NCBI GenBank assembly: GCA_044226535.1
Contig: JBGAGT010000006.1
Span: forward strand, 124,001-188,000
Reading direction: 5' to 3'
DNA length: 64,000 bases
Origin: VBCG01 sp044226535
Lineage (GTDB): Bacteria > Pseudomonadota > Gammaproteobacteria > Burkholderiales > Casimicrobiaceae
The notes under the pieces were generated by a model. That model searched no databases. It saw only the letters and a list, made by a program, of their open reading frames with translations, and was not told the origin of the DNA. The translations under genes were made by a program, and so were the position numbers. The stretch's first letter is position 1. Each line of letters begins with the position of its first letter. Below, one piece after another: positions 47,982 through 56,466 of the stretch.

Positions 47982-48536
47982 ATGCCCCACGACCCCACCT
48001 CCGACGCCCCGGGCCCCGACCTCGCATCGGCCACGACCTCGCGCCACCACGTCCTCCGCGACACCATCGGCCGCATCATCGGCTCGTCGCGGCTCGTGGT
48101 GCTGCTCGCGGTCATCGGCAGCTTCGTCGCCGCGGTGTCGCTGCTGATCTACGAGTTCAGCGTGGTCGCCTCGCTGGTCATCGACATGCTGATGACGCGC
48201 GACCTCTCGCCCAAGGCGGCCAAGGCGTTCGCGGTGGGCATGATCGAGGCGGTGGACGTGTTCCTGATCGGCATCGCGCTGTACATGATCAGCCTGGGCT
48301 TCCACGTGCTGTTCGTCGACCCCACGCTGCCCGTGCCGCGCTGGCTCAAGTTCCGCGACCTGGATGACCTGAAGTCGAACCTCGTGAGCGTGGTGGTCGC
48401 GGTGCTGGCGGTGATGTTCCTGCGCCAGGCCATCGCCACCTACGCCGACGTGCCGTTCCTCACCTTCTCGGCGAGCGTGGCGCTGATGATCGTGGCGCTG
48501 ACCTTCTTCCTGGGGAAGGTGCAGAAGAAGGAGTAG
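47982..48536 (+). CDS. YqhA/UPF0114-family membrane protein
   Basis: 184 residues from ATG 47982. Four predicted helices: 'SSRLVVLLAVIGSFVAAVSL', 'EAVDVFLIGIALYMISLGFH', 'SNLVSVVVAVLAVMFLRQAI', 'LTFSASVALMIVALTFFLG'. 'IGRIIGSSRLVVLLAV' and 'FLIGIALYMISLGFHVLFVD' are the conserved UPF0114 segments. Inner membrane; function unknown. Divergent from the HigBA-like module. Confidence 0.88.
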   Translation: MPHDPTSDAPGPDLASATTSRHHVLRDTIGRIIGSSRLVVLLAVIGSFVAAVSLLIYEFSVVASLVIDMLMTRDLSPKAAKAFAVGMIEAVDVFLIGIALYMISLGFHVLFVDPTLPVPRWLKFRDLDDLKSNLVSVVVAVLAVMFLRQAIATYADVPFLTFSASVALMIVALTFFLGKVQKKE

Positions 48537-48540
48537 GCCC

Positions 48541-48672
48541 CCCGTCATCCCCGTATAAGCGCCCGTCACCCCCGCGAAAGCGCCCGTCATCCCCGCGAAA
48601 GCGGGGACCCAGTCGTACCGTTCCATCTGGGCCCCCGCTTTCGCGGGGGTGACGTTCGCGGGGGTGACGTTC
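48541..48672. repeat. REP-like cluster
   Basis: Head-to-head pair of full palindromes around a CGTACCGTTCCATC spacer, with partial copies on both sides. Follows the YqhA-like gene. Confidence 0.88.
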
Positions 48673-48783
48673 ATCGCCGTGCGCCGCATCCCGTCGCCCC
48701 CCGGGGCGCCCGATCGCCAGCCGGGAATCCCTCCCGCCCGAGGCCCTACAATGGCGCCCCTTTCCCCATTTCCAGGGACGTCC

Positions 48784-50616
48784 ATGTTCCGTCTCGCCTC
48801 CGCCGTCGGCGCCATCGCGCTGGCGGCCGCCATCGCGCTACCCGCGCAGGCCCAGAAGCCCCGCATCGAAAAAGCCGCCGACCTTCCGCGCTTCACCTAC
48901 CCGGTGAGCGGCAAGGTCGAGGCGATCGTCACCGACCCCGCCAAGTTCGCCGATTTCGCCAAGGCGGTGCGGCGCGACACCGAGTCGATCCTCGACAAGT
49001 ACGACATCGCCGACCGCGAGATGCTGCGCTCGCTCGAGGGGCTGCTGGCGCGCCTCGACTACCTCGACGGCAACTACGACGCCGCGGCCAAGCGCGTGGC
49101 GCACATCCGCGAGCTCGAGGAGAAGCCCTCCAGCAAGCTGATGTCGGGCGTGTCGATGGACGCGATGATCGCCGCGCACAAGGGCAACCTGCAGGGTGAC
49201 GCGTACGCCAAGGCGGTCGGCGGCGACATCCGCGCCAAGCTCGACAAGATGCCCTACAACGTCGTCGCCAACGACGTGCGCGAAGCCAAGGCCAGCGCCG
49301 AGATCCGCAGCGAGGCGCTGGTGCTGGGCTACGTGCGCGAGGTGATCCAGCCGACGGTGGACAAGGCGGGCTCGATCAGCTCGGACCTGGCGCCCGCGAT
49401 CGTCAACGCGCGCTACAGCCTCACCTCGGTGCTGCCGCTCAAAGGCACGCTGGTCGACGCCTATGGCGGCTACCTCGCCGCGAACAAGGTCGACAAGCCC
49501 GACATCTGGGCCGACCGCGACGTCGCGCTCGCGCCGGGCAAGGGCTACGCGCCGGTCAACGTTGCGGTGTGGGACAGCGGCGTCGACCTCGCGCAGTACA
49601 AGGGCCGCACGGTGAACAACGCCAAGGGTGTGCCCGAGGTCCTCGCCTTCGACCGCTTCAGCAAGCCCGCCAAGGGCGAGCTGATGCCCATCCCCGATGA
49701 CCTCAAGTCCAAGGTCCCGCAGATGAAGGCGATGCTGAAGGGATTCTCGGACCTGCAGTCGAACATCGACAGCGCCGAGGCGACGCAGGTAAAGACCTAC
49801 CTGTCGGGCCTCAAGCCCGACGAGTACAAGAGCACCATCGAGCAGATCGGCCTCGTGTCCAACTGGATGCACGGCACGCACGTCGCCGGCATCACCATGA
49901 AGGGCAATCCCTACGCCCGCCTGGTGGTGGGCCGCATCGAGTTCGACTGGCACCTCCTGCCCGATCCCTGCCCGACGATGAGGCTCGCGCGGCTCGACGC
50001 GAAGAACGCGCAGTCGACCGTCGACTTCTTCAAGCGCAACCACGTGCGCGTGGTGAACATGAGCTGGGGCGGCAACGTCAAGGCGGTCGAGGAGCAGCTC
50101 GAGCTCTGCCAGATCGGCAAGACCCCCGACGAGCGTGCGGCCAAGGCGCGCGAGATGTTCGAGGTCCAGCACAAGGCGCTCACCAAGGCGTTCGCCAGCG
50201 CGCCCGGCATCCTGTTCATCGCCGCGGCGGGCAACAGCAACCAGGACGCGTCGTTCATCGAGGACGTGCCGGCCGGCATCAAGCTGCCCAACCTGATCGC
50301 GGTCGCGGCCGTCGACAAGGCGGGCGACGAGGCGTCGTTCACCAGCTACGGTCCCACCGTCGTCGTGGCCGCGAACGGCTACCAGGTCGACAGCACCATC
50401 CCCGGCGGCGATCCGCTGGCCGAGAGCGGCACGTCGATGGCGTCGCCGCAGGTGGCGAACCTCGCGGCCAAGATCCTCGCGGTGAACCCGAAGCTCAAGC
50501 CCATCGAGGTGATCGAGATCATCCGCTCGACCGCCGACACGACGGCCGACGGGCGGCGCCACCTGATCAACCCGAAGAAGGCGCTGGCGAAGGTGGGGTA
50601 CAAGGCGGCGCCGTAA
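48784..50616 (+). CDS. Secreted subtilisin-like (S8) serine protease
   Basis: 610 residues from ATG 48784. Sec signal peptide (MFRLASAVGAIALAAAIALP, cleavage after AQA). N-terminal about 230 residues are helical and lack known domains. The peptidase domain starts near 'VNVAVWDSGVDLAQYKG' (catalytic Asp), then 'NWMHGTHVAGITM' (His), 'FIAAAGNSNQDASF' (oxyanion Asn), and 'ESGTSMASPQVANLAAKIL' (Ser). A long insertion separates Asp and His regions (about 110 residues). Periplasmic or extracellular. Confidence 0.92.
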   Translation: MFRLASAVGAIALAAAIALPAQAQKPRIEKAADLPRFTYPVSGKVEAIVTDPAKFADFAKAVRRDTESILDKYDIADREMLRSLEGLLARLDYLDGNYDAAAKRVAHIRELEEKPSSKLMSGVSMDAMIAAHKGNLQGDAYAKAVGGDIRAKLDKMPYNVVANDVREAKASAEIRSEALVLGYVREVIQPTVDKAGSISSDLAPAIVNARYSLTSVLPLKGTLVDAYGGYLAANKVDKPDIWADRDVALAPGKGYAPVNVAVWDSGVDLAQYKGRTVNNAKGVPEVLAFDRFSKPAKGELMPIPDDLKSKVPQMKAMLKGFSDLQSNIDSAEATQVKTYLSGLKPDEYKSTIEQIGLVSNWMHGTHVAGITMKGNPYARLVVGRIEFDWHLLPDPCPTMRLARLDAKNAQSTVDFFKRNHVRVVNMSWGGNVKAVEEQLELCQIGKTPDERAAKAREMFEVQHKALTKAFASAPGILFIAAAGNSNQDASFIEDVPAGIKLPNLIAVAAVDKAGDEASFTSYGPTVVVAANGYQVDSTIPGGDPLAESGTSMASPQVANLAAKILAVNPKLKPIEVIEIIRSTADTTADGRRHLINPKKALAKVGYKAAP

Positions 50617-50622
50617 GCCCGC

Positions 50623-50762
50623 CCCGTCATCCCCGCGAAAGCGGGGACCCACCCGTCATCCCCGCGGAAGCGGGGACCCACCCGTCATCCCCGCGAAAGC
50701 GGGGATCCATGTGTTCCGGTACTGCTCAACGGCAATGGGTCCCCGCTTGCGCGGGGATGACG
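50623..50762. repeat. REP-like array on the left flank of the IS element
   Basis: Three direct short elements (CCGTCATCCCCGCG...GGGGACCCA), then a reversed one ending TGACG at 50762. The IS481-type element begins within about 10 bp. Confidence 0.9.
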
Positions 50763-50769
50763 ATCGTGT

Positions 50770-52062
50770 TGATTCGGGCACATCCTTTACATTTGAAACC
50801 GGGCACATGGTTTACACATGCAGGTTGCGCGGTTTCAAGATTTGCCCCCGCCGGGCGTCGAATATGCCCAGCGGAAGGATGCCGAAATAGGCCTCGAAGC
50901 GGTCGTGGTCGAGGGCCTTGAGGCCAATGTACTCGCCCTCGAGGACCTTGGTGATGTACACGGCGGCGCCTTGCCATTTCATGTGGCCGCCGCTTTTGAC
51001 TTTGCGCAGGATGAAGTCGGTCGGGTAGCTCACCTCGGGCAGGCGTTCGGGATAAGGTCGTGGGGAGCGGCGGTACAGGCGCTCAGGTGAGCGTCCGCCG
51101 CCCAGGCTGCGGTGCGGGCGTTCCTGGTTGTATTCGGTGCCAAAGCGGTTGAAGGCGTGCTGCTGTGCATTGAGGGAGGCTTTGGGGGGTGCCGCGGTGG
51201 CTGCCTTGAGGGTGCGGTGCATGCGCTCGTGGCGTCCGTTCTCCTGGGGGCGGCCCGGGGTGATGCGTTCGGGCAGGATGCCGAGCTTGATCCACCACAC
51301 GCTAAGCGGAGTCAAGCCGCCCACTGCGATGCTGGCGAAGGGTGGCCCGTTGTCGGTGCGGATGGCGCGTGGCAGGCCGTGCTCGCGAAAGCAGCGCTCG
51401 AAGTGGGGCCGGCAGTGGCGGGCGTCGGGCTGGTAGAGGCCCTGGCAGCACAGCAGGAAGCGACTGTAGTTGTCGCTCAAGGTGAGCGGATAGCACACGC
51501 GGCCATCGCCCAACACGAAGTTGCCCTTGAAGTCGGCGCTCCAGACGTCGTTGGCGGCATGCACTGCGGCGAAGGGCAGAAGGTGCGCCGGCGTGTGATG
51601 GCGGCGCCTGCGGGGCTGCACCAGGCCATGGCGCTTGAGGATCTCGCCGATGGTGCTCGCCGCCGGCCAGCGCTGCTGCGGGCGCTCGCGCAGCAGCCAG
51701 GCGTGGAGGGTCAGCGGCCCCCAATGCGGGTAGCGGCGCTTGAGCGCCAGGATGGCCGCCACCTGCGGTTCACCCGTCGCGTTCGGGTGCGCGTGCGGGG
51801 CGCGCGAGGCGTCGCATAGCCCCGCCGGACCCCAGTGGCGGAATCGCTCCACGAACTTGTACGCTGTCGGGCGGCTCACCCCAAAGCGCCGGCTGAGCTC
51901 GCTCATGCTGAACCCGCCGTCCAGCCATGCCGCAATGAAGGCTTCTCGTTGTTCCATGGCACAGGTCTCCTTCCAGGGCATGGCGCGTCCCTCCTCGCCA
52001 TGCACCGTACCAACCTGTAAACCATGTCCCCGGTTTCACCTGTAAACCATGTGCCCGGTTCA
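50770..52062. mobile_element. IS481-family insertion sequence
   Basis: About 1.29 kb with one transposase gene. Each end carries two tandem versions of the terminal sequence. Left: GATTCGGGCACATCCTTTACA (50770-50790) and GAAACCGGGCACATGGTTTA (50795-50814). Right, as reverse complement: GAACCGGGCACATGGTTTAC (near 52062-52043) and a slightly diverged copy to about 52015. The element lies between REP palindromes. Exact ends and target duplication cannot be fixed by eye. Confidence 0.85.
50812..51981 (-). CDS. IS481-family transposase
   Basis: 389 residues from ATG 51981 ('MPWKETCAMEQREAFIAAWL', the usual family start). HTH domains: 'SMSELSRRFGVSRPTAYKFV' and 'ASTIGEILKRHGLVQPRRRR'. DDE catalytic residues: D in 'DVWSADFKGNF', D in 'AIRTDNGPPFAS', E in 'ITPGRPQENGRHERMHRTL'. 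Reading frame is intact, so the element may be active. Confidence 0.93.
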   Translation of the reverse strand: MPWKETCAMEQREAFIAAWLDGGFSMSELSRRFGVSRPTAYKFVERFRHWGPAGLCDASRAPHAHPNATGEPQVAAILALKRRYPHWGPLTLHAWLLRERPQQRWPAASTIGEILKRHGLVQPRRRRHHTPAHLLPFAAVHAANDVWSADFKGNFVLGDGRVCYPLTLSDNYSRFLLCCQGLYQPDARHCRPHFERCFREHGLPRAIRTDNGPPFASIAVGGLTPLSVWWIKLGILPERITPGRPQENGRHERMHRTLKAATAAPPKASLNAQQHAFNRFGTEYNQERPHRSLGGGRSPERLYRRSPRPYPERLPEVSYPTDFILRKVKSGGHMKWQGAAVYITKVLEGEYIGLKALDHDRFEAYFGILPLGIFDARRGQILKPRNLHV

Positions 52063-52070
52063 TACCATCG

Positions 52071-52100
52071 GGTGGGTCCCCGCTTTCGCGGGGATGACGT
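52071..52100. repeat. REP-like element on the right flank of the IS
   Basis: GGTGGGTCCCCGC-TTTC-GCGGGGATGACG; a single element between the IS and the stop of the dehydrogenase gene. Confidence 0.9.
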
Positions 52101-52105
52101 TGTGA

Positions 52106-53179
52106 TCAGTGTCGCGGCGGGGGCACGGGCACGCCCAGCTTCTGCGCCCAGGGCGCGATCGCCGGCATGATGCCCGGGTGCAGCGCGACGCCCCCGTCGC
52201 GCTGCTCGCGCATCAGCTTGAGCGCGCGCTCGCCGGGCAGGCGCACGCGCGACACGCCTTCGCGCGGCGTGGCGGCGTGGCAGGCCGCCACGACCGTGTC
52301 CATCTGCCGCTCCATGCCCGCGACGCCGCCGAAGGCCTCGGGCTCGAGCACCTGCACCATCACCGTCGCGCCCCAGCCTTCCTTCGGGTCGGCGCGCCCG
52401 TGCGCGGCGAGTCCTCCGGTCAGCGCCTCGACCAGCAGCGCCAGCGCGTAGCCCTTGTGGCCTGCGTCGAGGCCGCCGAGCGGCAGCAGCGTGCCTTTGC
52501 GGCCGCCGAACAGCACCGCGGGATCGTCGGTGGCCTTGCCTTGCTCGTCTTGCAGCCAGGCGTGGGGGAGGTGTTCGCCGGCCTCGTACAAGCGTCCCGT
52601 TAGCCCGTTGGTGGTGTAGCTCGCCGAGATGTCGAGCAGGATGGGATCGCCCGAGGTCGGGATGCCGGCTGCGAAGGGGTTGGGCGTGAACACCGGCGTG
52701 ATGCCGCCGAAGGGCGCGACGCTGCAGGTGTTGGGATCGGAGCAGTACAGCAGCGCCATCTGCCCGCGCGCGGTGATCGCGGGCATGTAGGCCGCGAGGC
52801 AGGCGATGTGGTGCGAGCGGCGGATGACCACCGTGCCGCTGCCGGCGTCGCGTGCCATGGTCGACGCCGCGTCGAAGGCGCGGCGCACCACGTGCGGCCC
52901 GGGCAGGCGGCGCGCATCCCAGGACTGCGTGGCGGCGCGCTTGTGCAGCACGACGGGCTCGCCCTCGCGCACCATCGTGCCCTTGTCGAGCTCGGCGAGG
53001 TAGGGCGCGAGGAGCTGCAGGCCGTGCGTGGTGTGGCCCATCAGGTCGGCGTCGACCAGCACTTCTGCGACGTCGCGGGCGATGGGCCGCGCGACGCCCG
53101 CGCGGGCGAGCAGGGCCTCGGCGAAGGCCACGAGGGCGGGTGCGTCGAAGCGCGGATCGACGTTGTGGGCTACGGCCAT
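52106..53179 (-). CDS. Ldh2/YbiC-type NAD(P)-dependent malate/lactate/ureidoglycolate dehydrogenase-like
   Basis: 357 residues from ATG 53179. The Ldh2 fold is evident: 'ADLMGHTTHGLQLLAPYLAE' (conserved His), 'VVIRRSHHIACLAAYMPAIT', 'GGITPVFTPNPFAAGIPTSG', 'PILLDISASYTTNGLTGRLY' and 'GLDAGHKGYALALLVEALTG'. Oxidises 2-hydroxyacids with NAD(P), unlike classical lactate dehydrogenase. The exact substrate is not determinable. Usual S-x-x-T-x-G-K segment is altered to SYTTNGLTG. Confidence 0.88.
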   Translation of the reverse strand: MAVAHNVDPRFDAPALVAFAEALLARAGVARPIARDVAEVLVDADLMGHTTHGLQLLAPYLAELDKGTMVREGEPVVLHKRAATQSWDARRLPGPHVVRRAFDAASTMARDAGSGTVVIRRSHHIACLAAYMPAITARGQMALLYCSDPNTCSVAPFGGITPVFTPNPFAAGIPTSGDPILLDISASYTTNGLTGRLYEAGEHLPHAWLQDEQGKATDDPAVLFGGRKGTLLPLGGLDAGHKGYALALLVEALTGGLAAHGRADPKEGWGATVMVQVLEPEAFGGVAGMERQMDTVVAACHAATPREGVSRVRLPGERALKLMREQRDGGVALHPGIMPAIAPWAQKLGVPVPPPRH

Positions 53180-53227
53180 GAGGGTCTCTTTCGCGGCGGA
53201 AACGCCTTGGTACACTGGGCCGATTCT

Positions 53228-54070
53228 ATGCTGCCCGCCTCGCTACAAGTCAGCATCGTCACGTATCGCCCCGACCGTGTGCTGCTCGAGCGCACGCTGG
53301 CGAGGCTCGCGCGCGCGGTGGATGTGGCGCGCGAGGCGGGCGTGGTGAAGACCGTCAACGTCGCGCTGATCGACAACAGCGGCGACAAGGACAACGCCAA
53401 GGCGGTGGTCAAGCTCGGCCGCAGCCGCTTTCCCGAGGGCTCGGCGCAGCTCACCTTCCTCACCGGCCACGCCAACATCGGCTTCGGCGCCGCGCACAAC
53501 CTGGTGCTGCACGGCAGCGGTGCCGATTACCACCTGGTGCTCAACCCCGACGTCGAGCTCGACCGCGAGGCGCTGGTGAAGGGCGTGCGCTGGATGGAGG
53601 AGCACGCCGACATCGGCGCGCTGGCACCCGCCATGTTCACGCCCGCGGGCAAGCGCGACTATCCGTGCAAGCGCTACCCCTCCGTGCTGGTGCTGGTGTT
53701 GCGCGGCTTCGTGCCCACGCTCGGCAAGGCGTTCTTCGCCAAGCGCATGGCGCGCTACGAGATGCGCGACCTGGTCGACGTCGATCCCGACCGCGAGATC
53801 GTCGATATCCCGGCGATGTCGGGCGCGGCGTTGCTGGTGCGGCGCAAGGCCATCGACGCGACGGGCGGCTTCGACCCCGGGTTCTTCCTCTACTTCGAGG
53901 ACTTCGACTGGACGGTGCGGCTCAACCGCGTCACGCGCACCGCCTACGTGCCGGCGGTGAAGGCGGTGCATCATGGCGGTGGCGCCGCGCGCAAGGGCGC
54001 GCGCCACATCGGCTGGTTCGTGAAAAGCGGCTTCCGGTTCTATCGAAAACATGGCTGGCGCTGGATCTGA
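53228..54070 (+). CDS. Glycosyltransferase family 2
   Basis: 280 residues from ATG 53228. Rhamnosyltransferase-like GT-A fold: 'LQVSIVTYRPDRVLLERTLA', 'NVALIDNSGDKDN', 'LTGHANIGFGAAHNLVLHGS', D-x-D-like 'LVLNPDVELDREAL', and 'DIPAMSGAALLVRRKAI', 'GFDPGFFLYFEDFDWTVRL' (acceptor region with the ED acidic pair). No membrane helix. Probably acts on lipopolysaccharide or other surface glycans; overlaps the epimerase by 20 bp. Confidence 0.9.
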   Translation: MLPASLQVSIVTYRPDRVLLERTLARLARAVDVAREAGVVKTVNVALIDNSGDKDNAKAVVKLGRSRFPEGSAQLTFLTGHANIGFGAAHNLVLHGSGADYHLVLNPDVELDREALVKGVRWMEEHADIGALAPAMFTPAGKRDYPCKRYPSVLVLVLRGFVPTLGKAFFAKRMARYEMRDLVDVDPDREIVDIPAMSGAALLVRRKAIDATGGFDPGFFLYFEDFDWTVRLNRVTRTAYVPAVKAVHHGGGAARKGARHIGWFVKSGFRFYRKHGWRWI

Positions 54071-54974
54071 AACGCGCGTGGTCGCCGTCACCGGCGCGGC
54101 GGGCTTCATCGGCCGCGCGCTCGCCGCGCGCCTCGCCGCCGAAGGCCTGCGCGTGCGCGCCATCACGCGCGAGACCCACGGCGATCTCGCGCGCGCCGAT
54201 CCCGCGACGCTGGCGCGTGCGCTGGAAGGCGTCGACACGCTGATGCACGTCGCCGCGCGTGCGCACGTGATGCGCGAGAAGTCGCCCGATCCCGCCGCCG
54301 CCTTCGCGGCCGCCAACGCGCACGCCACGGCGCGCGTCGCCAGGGCGGCGGCCGTGGCCGGCGTGCGGCAGGTGGTGCTCGCCTCGACGGTGAAGGTGAA
54401 CGGCGAGACCACGCCGCGGGGCCGGCCCTTCCGCGTGGGCGATCCGCCCGCGCCCGCCGACGACTACGCGCGCAGCAAATGGCAGGGCGAGCTCGCCTTG
54501 GCCGAGGCGCTCGCGGGATCGCAGTCGGGAGCCGTGGTGCTGCGCCTGCCGCTGGTCTACGGCACCGGCATGCGCGGCAATTTCCGCACGCTGTGGGAGG
54601 CGGTCGCGCAACACCGCTGGCTGCCCTTCGGGCGCATCGACAATCGCCGCAGCCTGCTCGGCATCGACAACGCCGTCGACGCCTTCGTCGCCGCCATGGA
54701 CGTCAAGCCCGGCACCTACTTCGTCGCCGATGCCGAGAGTGTGTCGACGCCGGCGCTGGTGCGCGCCATCGCTGCCGCGCAGCACCTCGAGCCGCGGCTC
54801 GCCGACGTGCCGGTGGGTGCGCTGCGCGCGATGGGCCTCTTGCTCGGCCGCCGCGACGGCGTCGCGCGGCTGGTGTCGTCGCTGGAGGTCGACGCCAGCG
54901 CCTTCGCCGCAGCGAGCGGCTGGACGCCCGGCAAGACGCTCGCCCAGGGGCTGGCCGCTATAATTTCGGGATGA
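54051..54974 (+). CDS. NAD-dependent sugar epimerase/dehydratase (extended SDR)
   Basis: 307 residues. 'VVAVTGAAGFIGRALAARLA' binds NAD(P), Ser/Thr in 'VVLASTVKVNGET', Tyr-x-x-x-Lys in 'DDYARSKWQGELALAEAL', 'VVLRLPLVYGTGMRGNFRTL', and 'RRSLLGIDNAVDAFVAAMD'. WbpV/UDP-galactose-4-epimerase-like enzymes in O-antigen biosynthesis share this pattern. ATGA overlap with rph. Confidence 0.9.
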   Translation: MAGAGSETRVVAVTGAAGFIGRALAARLAAEGLRVRAITRETHGDLARADPATLARALEGVDTLMHVAARAHVMREKSPDPAAAFAAANAHATARVARAAAVAGVRQVVLASTVKVNGETTPRGRPFRVGDPPAPADDYARSKWQGELALAEALAGSQSGAVVLRLPLVYGTGMRGNFRTLWEAVAQHRWLPFGRIDNRRSLLGIDNAVDAFVAAMDVKPGTYFVADAESVSTPALVRAIAAAQHLEPRLADVPVGALRAMGLLLGRRDGVARLVSSLEVDASAFAAASGWTPGKTLAQGLAAIISG

Positions 54975-55762
54975 ACGACATCGCAGGCAGGGGCGCGCAG
55001 GGTGCGCCGGTGCGCAGCGGAGGCCGCGCGGCCGACGCGCTGCGGCCGCTGACCCTCGAGCGCGGCTATACGCGCCACGCCGAGGGTTCGGTGCTGGTGT
55101 CCGCCGGCGACACGCGCGTGCTGTGCACGGTGAGCGTCGAGGAGGGCGTGCCGCCCTTCCTGAAGGGCAAGGGCCAGGGCTGGCTGACGGCCGAGTACGG
55201 CATGCTGCCGCGCTCGACCAACACGCGCATGCGCCGCGAGGCCGCCGAAGGCAAGCAGTCGGGCCGCACGCAGGAGATCCAGCGCCTGATCGGCCGGTCG
55301 CTGCGCGCGGTGGTCGACCTCTCGGCGCTCGGCGAGCGCACGCTCAAGGTCGACTGCGACGTGCTGCAGGCCGACGGCGGCACGCGCTGCGCGTCGATCA
55401 CCGGCGCCAGCCTGGCGTTGGCCGACGCCATCGCCTGGTGCGAGGCGCGCGGGCTGCCCGGCGTGGATCCGGCGAAGTCGCCGATGAAGTCCCACGTGGC
55501 CGCAGTGTCGGTGGGCATCGTGCGCGGCGTGCCGCTGCTCGACCTCGACTACGACGAGGACTCGGGCTGCGACACCGACATGAACGTGGTGATGACGGGT
55601 GCCGGGGGCATCGTCGAGGTGCAGGGCACCGCCGAAGGCGAGCCCTTCTCCCGTGCCGAGTTCGACACGCTGATCGCGCTGGCCGAGCAGGGCCTGCGCC
55701 GCATCGACGCGCTGCAGCGCGAGGCCCTGCAGCGCCCGGCGGTGCGGCCCACGCGCGGCTGA
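54971..55762 (+). CDS. rph: Ribonuclease PH
   Basis: Phosphorolytic 3'-5' exoribonuclease that trims tRNA precursors; ring-shaped hexamer. 263 residues from ATG 54971, with about 15 extra N-terminal residues before 'RAADALRPLTLERGYTRHAE'. Signature segments: 'LTAEYGMLPRSTNTRMRREA', 'RTQEIQRLIGRSLRAVVDLS', 'VDCDVLQADGGTRCASITGA', 'DLDYDEDSGCDTDMNVVMTG'. Followed by rdgB after 8 bp and then hemW, the betaproteobacterial order. Confidence 0.96.
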   Translation: MNDIAGRGAQGAPVRSGGRAADALRPLTLERGYTRHAEGSVLVSAGDTRVLCTVSVEEGVPPFLKGKGQGWLTAEYGMLPRSTNTRMRREAAEGKQSGRTQEIQRLIGRSLRAVVDLSALGERTLKVDCDVLQADGGTRCASITGASLALADAIAWCEARGLPGVDPAKSPMKSHVAAVSVGIVRGVPLLDLDYDEDSGCDTDMNVVMTGAGGIVEVQGTAEGEPFSRAEFDTLIALAEQGLRRIDALQREALQRPAVRPTRG

Positions 55763-55770
55763 TCGCGCCG

Positions 55771-56370
55771 ATGGCGATCTCGCGCCTGGTCCTCGCCTCC
55801 GGCAACGAGGGCAAGCTGCGCGAGTTCAAGCGGCTGCTCGCGCCGCTCGCCATCGACGTCGTGCCGCAGGCCGAGCTCGGCGTTCGCGATGTCGACGAGC
55901 CCTTCGACACCTACCTCGAGAACGCGCTGGCCAAGGCGCGCCACGCGAGCCTGCACACCGGGCTTCCCGCGCTCGCCGACGATTCCGGCATCTGCGTCGC
56001 CACGCTGGGCGGCGCACCCGGCGTGAAAAGCGCGCGCTATGCCGGCGAGCCCCGCTCCGACACGCGCAACAACCACAAGCTCGTCGCCGCGCTGGCGGGC
56101 AAGCTCGACCGTCGCGCGCACTATGCCTGCGTGCTGGTGCTGGTGCGCCACGCCAGCGATCCCGAACCCATCGTCGCCGAGGGCCGCTGGCATGGTCGCG
56201 TGATCGACGTGCCGCGCGGCAGCGGCGGCTTCGGCTACGACCCGTATTTCGAGGACCTCGCCACCGGCCTCACCGGCGCGGAGATGGAGCTCGCCGCCAA
56301 GAACGCGGTGTCGCACCGTGGCATCGCCATGCGCGCGCTGATCGCGCGGCTGCAGGAAGAGCAGGCGTGA
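55771..56370 (+). CDS. rdgB: XTP/dITP pyrophosphatase (non-canonical purine NTPase)
   Basis: Removes inosine and xanthosine triphosphates from the nucleotide pool. 199 residues. 'LVLASGNEGKLREFKRLLAP' (nucleotide/Mg2+ site), 'TYLENALAKARHASLHTGLP', 'ALADDSGICVATLGGAPGVK', 'SARYAG', and 'GSGGFGYDPYFED' with 'KNAVSHRGIAMRAL'. Complete and of normal length. Confidence 0.96.
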   Translation: MAISRLVLASGNEGKLREFKRLLAPLAIDVVPQAELGVRDVDEPFDTYLENALAKARHASLHTGLPALADDSGICVATLGGAPGVKSARYAGEPRSDTRNNHKLVAALAGKLDRRAHYACVLVLVRHASDPEPIVAEGRWHGRVIDVPRGSGGFGYDPYFEDLATGLTGAEMELAAKNAVSHRGIAMRALIARLQEEQA

Positions 56371-56375
56371 ACATC

Positions 56376-56464
56376 CTCCCGTCGTCCCCGCGAAAGCGGG
56401 GACCCACACATGGATCCCCGCCCCCGATAACGGCACTCGGGGGCAGGCCCCCGCGGGGATGACG
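56376..56464. repeat. REP cluster including a reversed long-form element
   Basis: Short element (CCGTCGTCCCCGCG...GGGGACCCA) followed by a long form in reverse: TGGATCCCCGC-CCCCGATAACGG-CACTCGGGGGCAGGC-CCCCGCGGGGATGACG. The last bases supply the region just upstream of the hemW GTG. Confidence 0.88.
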
Positions 56465-56466
56465 GC

